Shown here in pieces: positions 9,601 to 18,600 of a stretch of DNA of 22,448 nt (the stretch's first letter is position 1; every line of letters begins with the position of its first letter). The stretch covers positions 219,991-242,438 of the forward strand of contig NW_019775688.1 of the NCBI RefSeq assembly GCF_001039355.2, given 5' to 3'. A model generated the notes under the pieces. It was not told where the DNA came from and made no database searches. It worked only from the letters and a program-made list of their open reading frames with translations. Source of the DNA: Lingula anatina (Eukaryota > Brachiopoda > Lingulata > Lingulida > Lingulidae). The position numbers and the translations under genes are program-made.

Positions 9601-12600
9601 CCACCTGTTTGCACACCAATAGAACAGAGTTCACTTTTCTTCCCGTTACTGACGGAAGAAACACTGATTTCGTACTGGGTACCAGGCGCTAGGCCAGCAA
9701 TTGTATGATCTGTTTTTGTTGTATCTCTGGTTTCATATTCCTCCTCCTCATCTGGTAAACGCCATCCAACAGTGAAATGGTCAAATAATCCTCGTGGTTT
9801 TTTCCATTTTACATCAACAAGTGTTGAACCTCTGCATGCTGCTGTTAAATCTAATGGTATATCCGGGTCTGGAAGGAAGAATGTATTTTAAAGCATTACA
9901 TGTTCCTATTAATATTTGAACGACTTGACAGTAATAACATTTTACAAACAAAAGAAACCAATGCACCCATAAGTAACAGGAGGGAACTATTACGACTGGA
10001 TTTCATTAACCTGTAACTTTAAAGGCACCCCAGAAACATTTATACCTGTAGCAAATGCAATATGATAAGGTTCACTTGTCCTTCCATTTGACGCCGTTGT
10101 GATATGAGCTTCATAAGATGTACCAGGGTCCAAATCTGAGAGGACCATCAGTGTCTCCCGCGTCTCTTTGCTCCTAGAGCTATAGCTCTTCCCACTCGGC
10201 CAGTAGCACATTTGAAAATGGTCGACATGTCCCTGCGGGTGCTGCCAGCAAAGCTCTAAACACTTGACGGACAGTTGCTTTATGTCACAGCCCTCTATCT
10301 GCTCGGGACCTTAAGAAGAATGAAATGTCGTATTAAAGTAAACTGATTCATGTTGCTTTTGTGTTCTTTGGCACCTTATGTAGTTGAGTGGATACCACAT
10401 TGGTGTCAAAACACCAGTAGTAGCCATAGATGAAAAGATGAACCAGATCAAATAAATGAATAATCTGGGAACCACTTGTCTGTCATTCAATAAGGGGCAC
10501 TTTCGGAACAATTTTAGGTTGCATTTAGAATGCCGGTTCAAACAGAGTTCTTTAAATAGCAGATAACTTACAGAACCAAGGGAATGTACAGCTGCCTTGG
10601 TCATCAAAATCGCCATACTTGAATCACATAGTCAATGTGTGGGTAGGTCATTACTCTCTGAATCAACGGCCGACATGTCCTTCAACAAAACAGAACCAAA
10701 CTGGACAATTTTTGACCGATGCCTGGAACTTTATTCCAAATGAAACCTATCCCAAGGAATGCTTTTTAACTTGAGAGCCCTGAAAGCAGCCAGATAAGGT
10801 CAGGCGTAACAGCGAACGCTGTTGTTTCTACACACTGGCATCCTTTCCACACAGGGTCCTTTGTGATGCATGTAACTCTTTTACAGACGACAATTTGGAA
10901 TTGTTTGGTTCACTAGTGAAATCAATTTATGACCTGATGTCACGATGACACCTAAGAGATAATTAGAATTTTTGAAAAACACGATTTAAATCCTTATTTT
11001 CATTTATCAGTCAGCAAAATAGAAAAAAAAATGATGAAAAATGCTTTGGAAAAAAATCTCATATTAAATATCAAGTCTGTACAATCCTTAGTGTTTTACA
11101 AATTTGGTAGTTAAAGTACATTTAAAATGTATTAAAAACAAAGTTAAATATTTTCTTTGATTTAGTCGTTTTAACTGCTAGTGTAAGAATTGAATAGAGA
11201 GGGAAATGGCTTCACGAAGATTCAGTGGGGTGTTACTGGGAGTTTGGAGACAAATCTAACTGGTTGATTATGACAACCCATGTAGTCTGATAGCTTAACG
11301 TTCTCGCTCTGCTCCTATGCGGCGAATTTGCCCCTTTTACGCAACCCAACTGTGTGAGCATGTAGCTCGTTTACTTCCAGGCCTACCTCTATATATACAA
11401 AACGGATTTGCATGTATTGTAATTAAATCGTTTGTTGGGCACGCTTTCTGAAGAATATGTAGCGCACAAGCCATTCCGATAGTGTATCGCATCTCCTTAA
11501 ATAAAATGAAAACCAAAAGGACCAATCTTATATGCAATTGCCATGGGCAACTTCGACATTTTCATATTATTTTGCTACATTTTGATACCTGTGATAGCCG
11601 TCCATTTCTCTGTCAGCCCTTCAAAAGTTTGTTCGTCATCAAATACCCTCGCTATGATATCCCCAGTATACCGAGTACCGGGGATTAGATTGCAAAGAGT
11701 TTTGCTGGTAGCCTCTGTCGTTATTTGGCCATCATCGCCATAACCATCATATTTCACTATGTACTCATTTACTACACCGAGCGGTGGACTCCATTTGAGA
11801 TACAAAGTTCTTGTATCAAATCTTTCTTGTTTAAAAACTGTTGGTTTGCCGGGCCCTGGAAATGAACATCCATTATGTGATACTTTAAGTTTCGAGATGA
11901 TTTATTTCGTATCTCAGGCCTTCAGAGACAAGCCTTCTCAAAAACGACAAATAACAAAATGTGAAAATTAGCGGTACACTTCGCTATAATCAGAGTCATA
12001 TGGATACAAAACCGTGCAACTATTTGGAACGTTTTTAACATTTAAAGTGTACTAGTGCATGTGTGGAGTATCGTTTTAACACCAAAAAGCATAGATACGG
12101 AAAATTAGAATATTGCATTTGATAGATAGTCAAAAAACCAATAACTTACTGATCAGGTAATATTTTTCTGCGTGTTCGCTAAAACGCCCGTTTGAGCAAG
12201 ACTCTACGGTAAACTTGAACTTGCTTCCAGGTACAAGGTCGCAGAATTCCGCTTTTTCAACTTTCGTTTTCACCTCTGTAATTTTCTCCACGGTGTTATT
12301 ACAGTAACAGCGGGCAATGTACCCATCCCACAGACCAGATGACGGGTGTCTCCAAGTGACAATAACACTTGTTCCATCACGTAAATCTAATTGAACTTCT
12401 TCTGGTGGATCAGGAGCTTAAAATAGTTTAATAAACATTCCTTGGCACAATTATTTTTAGCATATACTGTTGTTTAGAGTAATTTGCACAGGGTTATTCG
12501 AATGGAATGTTAACATTTTTATGATGATAATTTATCTGTGACCATTTTCATTAGACCAGATACGGCAATCGGGTGGCACTAGAATTTACCTGTTATGAAC

Positions 12601-15600
12601 GTAATACATGAAGGTACACTTTCTTTTCCTTGACTGACGGATACCACTGAAGCAAGATACGTTGTCCCCGGGGAGAGATCGCCCACGATAATTCGGTTTT
12701 TAGTCGTCTGTATATCATCAAGACAATGACCCCCGCCTTTCTGTTTTACTCTCACTATGTATTCCTCCACATCTCCAACAGGAGCTTCCCATTGAAACGC
12801 AGAACGATCCACACCGGGTTCACAATCTAATTGGACATTTTTTGGGCGGTTTGGCTCTGTAATAATAAAACATCTTTAAGATCTAATATCAAACAATTCA
12901 CGTTTAATAGTTAAAGTGCATTTGCTTAATAGAGAAAAACATATTGGAATTTCACCTCCTTTGATTTGATTCACTATATTTCACTAGAAATTAATTGAAT
13001 GTATTGTTTATCTTTAAAAAACGCTTGTGGTAAATCACTGTTATTGATAATATACCTGCTATTGATAATATCTTATTTATCTATTTATTTATTTATTTAT
13101 TTATAAGCGATTACTTTGAAACTTTTGACCGCAGTTGGATTGTATACCATAACCCTTAAAATCACACTTAAGTAACGAGTATTAGAACATAAACCCCAAC
13201 GATGAAGCCATAAGTCACTGATATCTAGAAATAAATAAAAAAATCCGCATCTGGTCATATATTCGCACTCACTGGTAGAGAATTTCTTATCCTCCTTTTC
13301 ACCCTGAAGATCCCAGCTGTTGGCAGCTATGCTGACTTCGTAACTACGACCTGGAATGAGATCATCTATGTCCACGCAGTATTCATCGTGGCAGTCAACA
13401 GCTTTAATCTTACGATTGTAGCATTCTTGATGCATAACTCTGTCCATACACCTCACAGTATATAAATCAACATGCCCTTGTAATAGTCCCCATGAAACTC
13501 TCACTTTCGATGTATCATCATCAAAATCAAAGATGCTCACGTCAACAGCACTGGCTGGCACTAGAAGAAGAAGAATATTGGGATGGTTATATATACTATC
13601 ATAACCAAATATTTCAAAGTTTGATAAACTGTATATAAAATCACCCAATGTTTAATCTCACACGTAATAAAAATTTGTCTCTTAACTATTGTTATTAATG
13701 ATACATCCACATTTATTCCCCGACGGCAAGATCCACAGCATTACATATCAAGTAAAAAACACATTTTGAAAAATAAACCATATATCATTCATTGGTTTGC
13801 ATAATGGAAAAGAAATATCACCTGTAACTTTGGAAATGCTTTCTTTCTCACTTTGAATTCCGTTGCTTTTGGCTTGCACCGACAGATTGTATTTGGTGCC
13901 TGGCTGTAGGTAATTGATGGTATATGTACACGTGTCGCTTAGAACCTCTTTGAAACCAGTATCCCCACTGTCATCACTCCAACAGACCACATACGACTGC
14001 ACATTCCCTACCGGTTTCACCCATGTAACACCTATACTGGTACATGTTGAATCAGCTGTCATTTCTGCCGGTTTTGCCGGGCCTAAAGAGAACAATTAAT
14101 GCACAATATACATAGGCGATGAGAAAATAGGGGCTTATAGAATTAAGGCATTTAATTGTATTTTTCGGTACATGATTAATCTTAAAGTGGCCTGACACAC
14201 GCCTGACAGACGATTCGAAGCAAGATTACTTACTTGTGTATAATTTGATATTTGCCTGGACTTTCTTGCCCCCAATATATTTTGATTCGGCACTGTCCTG
14301 TATCTGGTCTCCTGGAGGGTATTCAAAAACCTAAAAAAGGAAAAGGATGCCTTTGATAAATTACTTCAGTCAATATTATAAATTATAATTCGTTTTTATG
14401 GCTCTGTTCAATCCTAAAACGAATTTTGCCATCCGTGGAATACAACTGTGTATGTGATCCTTGTGGTTATCAACCACAATTACCAAAATTGTACCAGTAA
14501 CCCCGGTCTTTATTAATAAATTTACCATTATATGAATTAAAAAAAAATATGCGTATGTCAATATGTTGTTTCGTTCAGATAGATAATTATATCTTTTTGC
14601 TGGATTTTATCGTTTGCAGCTTTTTTTCTTAATAAGCACCTCGTTATCAGTGCAGCACTCCGCTCCAATAATAATAGTGTACTCGGTGCCTGGTGTGAGC
14701 CCGTTTAAGATACAGCTTTCTTTGTAAGATGGGACTTGTCGAAAGACATCATCCTGGCTTCTTCTGTACAACACAGTGTATCTATCAACATTGCCCTTTG
14801 GCTTAACCCAACGTATTGGGATACTTGTCGTAGTATCCAATTTCGGCAGTATTTCTTTTTGCAGTTCCACTGTTGTCACCTCACCTGGGTCTGGAGATTA
14901 TATATAAGGAATATAATTATTGCAATGCATGTAGCATTCAGGTATGTACACCTATGCGCCAGCGAAAACATACAAATGCAAAAAAACACAGACAGCAGAT
15001 TCTTCCAAGTGCTATTCAAGAGAAAATATACGTTACTGAAAATGCGACAACTGCAAAGTCTAAACAATAATGTTTAAATGTTTGACTGCAAACCCAATGT
15101 TTTTTTTTTGTAAATTGAGTATTTCCCCAAAGTTACAACATGGCACTTATCTACTTACTTGTAAGAACAGCTATTTCTACGAAATCACTTTCGGTATGAG
15201 CAGTGTCCATGTCAATTGGCCGTTCATCAGTTTTCATTTTACTATAGTCACATCTACACTTCAACATAAACCTAAAAAGCGGGTATTTGGTAAGTGGTTA
15301 ATGTACATGTGGTCACACTTTTTTCCACAGGGCTACATGTATATATGCTACACGGAGAATCGACATTAAAACACGAAAGGAAAAACACGCCCCATTTTGA
15401 TGAAAATATTATGAACAGCATGAACCAAGTATATTTACTTAAGTGTTCTTAAAATGACAGAACGAAATACTTAGTGCACATGTAATAACATAATCATGGC
15501 CACCTCCATTATATGACACGTCCTTTGTAATGTTCAAACATAAGGAAATAACAGGTCTGGAGTAATGTGTGAATAGTATTAAAAACTATTATTTGAGCAT

Positions 15601-18600
15601 ATGCCCCTCCATTTTTTAAAGTGGTTGGGTCGGGAAATACACTTACTCACCTGTAGAGCGTCCCTGGTTGAAGATCTCCCACTTCAATATCAGTTTCCTT
15701 GCCAGTTATAATATCTGTAATTGCACGCGATTTCGTGGTAGTTTTCGAATGAGTCCCACTCTTGCTAGCTTGGATGGAGAAAACACTGTATTGCAAAAAT
15801 AATGACGTCACGTTTCCTTTGTCGACCATACCGACCAATGTTAACATTCTGTCACTTCTTGCGAACGTACCAGATGATTTTTTTAGACCAAATGAACTGG
15901 GTTCTGGGGGTTCTGAAGATAAAATATTCATAATAAATATATGATATGATGATACCTAGTTTAAAACTGCGTCCGCACAGTTGTAACACATACACACACA
16001 TGCTTATACCAGCTAGCAGGCATGTAGACCATCATTTCATGTCTGACAATATGACTGATGTTTGATACTCGATGTCCACGGATAGAGAGAATAACGATTT
16101 TTATCATTAAAATGCATGAACGGCTACATGCACGCTTTATACTTACTCGTTGCTATAATTATCTGGGAAGGCTGGCTCGTTTTGATTATCCCTCCTTCCT
16201 TTTCCAACACGGCAAATATGTGGACTTTATACACAGATCCTCTTTCTAAATTCTGCAAACACGCATTTTTCTCTCTCTCTTTACCAACTTCTGCCTCTAC
16301 AACGCGCACTGCAGTATCAGTCACAAAATTCTCGTCGGTTCTCTTTTCTACCGCGATTGTAAAACCCGTGTATTCTCCTCTGAGCGGCCCGTTCCACTCT
16401 AGGTTGACGGTCACAGTGTCATCATCCTCGATAGTTTCGTGATGAATTCTTATTTTATCTGGATCAAAGACCACACCTGAAATCATAAGAGATTCCGCTT
16501 GTATACAAAACATGACTGTATACTAATCTATATTTACGTTTCTCAATTTTATAACATTTAATTATGGTGTCATCCATGTTGATACCGGACCGTACTAGCT
16601 CTTCTCTGCGTATTTCTGCAATCTGCTATAGTTTCCCAGCCTGTGATATTGATCTATTTAAAGTAATGCTAAAGATACGGCACATTTAAGTATTTAGATA
16701 AATGTTCATGTATGCAAACCAACCTTCAAGCATTTCCTTAAACGGTCGTGACATCAACTTTGTCACGTGTTCCGCTTCTCGGACCTGGTTTCTCTCTAGA
16801 AGGCGAATCAGGAACGCAGCGTCCCCGTGAAATGCGTCGACTTCCTAAATAAAGACCAATGTTGGGTTGTCAGAATAATGTACTATTCACCATATTTATA
16901 ATTGTTATAATCTTTGAAACGTTTGACACAAAGGTCACGTTATCTTGAAACCTGAGAGTGAATAAAATGACCATTCATAAATAGCGTTAACGATATAACA
17001 ATAAAATCACTGTTACATATTTTCCCTAGGGTTACTTTACAAAAATGATCGGTGCTCACTCTTGGAATATTTCTTTCTTCAGCAAGAAGTGGATCTCTTT
17101 CTATATGGATCTACAAAGAGATATTTAAGTAAGGTAGGCTAAATCTCAAACATTTCCATATATTCCAATATTCCAATTATTACATTTAATTGGTCAAAAA
17201 GGTTGTTCCACCCACAATTACATGTACCTTTATTAACAAATGATCACCTCACACATGTAAATGTTGGTTAATAGTGCTTTCTATTATAGCTGGCACATCT
17301 TACACGATTAATGGTTCAGAAAATACAAAATATCGGTGAAAATAACCATAACACGTACCGCAGAGGTAAATAAATGTCCATCAAATTAAAAAGACACAAC
17401 CAAATGTAACCAAATTTACACACAATTTGCATTAGGATGTGCTTGTCAAAGGCCTTGTGCCTGACAACGTGTGTCTACCACGTACTGGAATTATCTCCTG
17501 CAGGCGGCACGACAAGCGTTTGACGAGGGTTCTGATTTTTTTGTGGGATAATGTCCCATTCTTCTTAAATAGCTTCTTAAATAATTTGGAAATTGGTTTT
17601 CCTCTGCATTGCACCCCCCAGTTAAAATTGGATTTGAGGGGATACACATTATAAATATGTATAATTGACATAAAACATGTATATTTCCACTGCTGTTTTG
17701 TATTTTCTGAACCATAAATCATGTTAGATGCTGCATCTGGAATAAAAAACTTTTTTATAACAAGTTACATGCTTGAAGTCATCATTTGTGAATAAAAACA
17801 CAAAATTTGGGGCGGGAAAACCTTTTTTGACCAATGTTGTATACGAAACCGGAAGAAACACCTGTCATAAGCTGATGCCAGCAAAAAAGTTGCAAAGGGA
17901 ATCTCTATTGGCGGAATCTCCAAAAAAGCAATTTTCTTATCTTTGAGAATACCAATCCCAACAGAATTATGTTGGATTATAATATATTTGGGGAAATAAT
18001 GAAGCACTAACTGTCTGTGAAGTGCAAGGATTAAAATTGATGATATACGAAAATGAAAGAATGAAAGAGTTCAATTAAAACTTGACAAAGAGTGTTTATG
18101 ATATAAGGTTATAAGAACAATGCTTTTTATATGTAGTCCCAGTATGCAGTTATTATGTTGGAAATGATCTCAAAGAGAGGAAATATTCTTGGCCATCCAG
18201 ACATTGGATATTTCCTTGGCAACTTCTTGTTTACAATAGTGATCGCTTCTCCGGTTTCTTTCGTGCAGAACAAAAACATTCCTTGAAGACAGTAAAGAAA
18301 TTGTTTCTCTGAGGTATACAGGGGTATTAATAATACTACTGAACCGCCAGACCTATCTTTTATCCATAACTTCGCCTTCACACCGTGGTTTGGAATAAAT
18401 AACTGATTTAACCCTGTCAGAGGTTTTGAATTCATGGGTGTAGGTTAAGCTTACCTCCGCTTCATCGTCCGGCGGACGTAGTTGCACCGGGTCATCGACA
18501 CCTCCCTGTCGTAGTAAAGAAAAAAAAAATACATGAAATAGATGATCTGCATGACCCTAAGTACTGTAGTGATAGAGAGGTAGGTGTGAAAGCTTAATTA

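Larger units (their letters stand above)
282..10386 (-). repeat. Higher-order tandem array of five-FN3 units, (A-B-C-D-E)x3 + A
   Basis: Exons and introns repeat together. Module A occurs at 10046-10309, 6951-7214, 3774-4037 and 423-686, giving periods of 3095, 3177 and 3351 bases. Within a copy the order is A (88 codons), B (88), C (90), D (88), E (86), and every exon is phase 1-1. The right edge is about 10386: flanks of A1 and A3 are identical up to the motif CTTATGTA at 10382 and then part. The left edge is about 282, in what should be the A-B intron, where similarity to the A3 flank stops. All 16 exons are open with intact splice sites. Period differences are mainly due to different insertions in the C-D introns. 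Confidence 0.95.

Noticed and set aside
423-10309. Regular array considered as a CRISPR or simple satellite
   Set aside because: The repeated blocks are kilobase-sized, contain spliced FN3 exons and keep reading frames; the genome is eukaryotic.
10311-10616. 101-codon minus-strand frame starting ATGGCG with a GTAAGT site, possibly an alternative first exon
   Set aside because: No signal peptide or domain, part of it is the duplicated acceptor-side intron of module A1, and no supporting partner exon was found.
16477-16723. Possible gene boundary between a channel gene and a separate FN3 gene
   Set aside because: Only 247 bases, no poly(A) signal or promoter seen, no start codon or signal peptide at the beginning of the FN3 part, and phases match (1 to 1).
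17432-17722. Overlapping frames on both strands in the exon 4-5 intron, considered as a transposase remnant
   Set aside because: No catalytic motif or terminal repeats could be identified; similarity to any element is not supported.
18127-18435. 102-codon open frame on the minus strand just downstream of exon 4
   Set aside because: Not in frame with exon 4, no good acceptor/donor pair, no recognisable domain and unconvincing composition.
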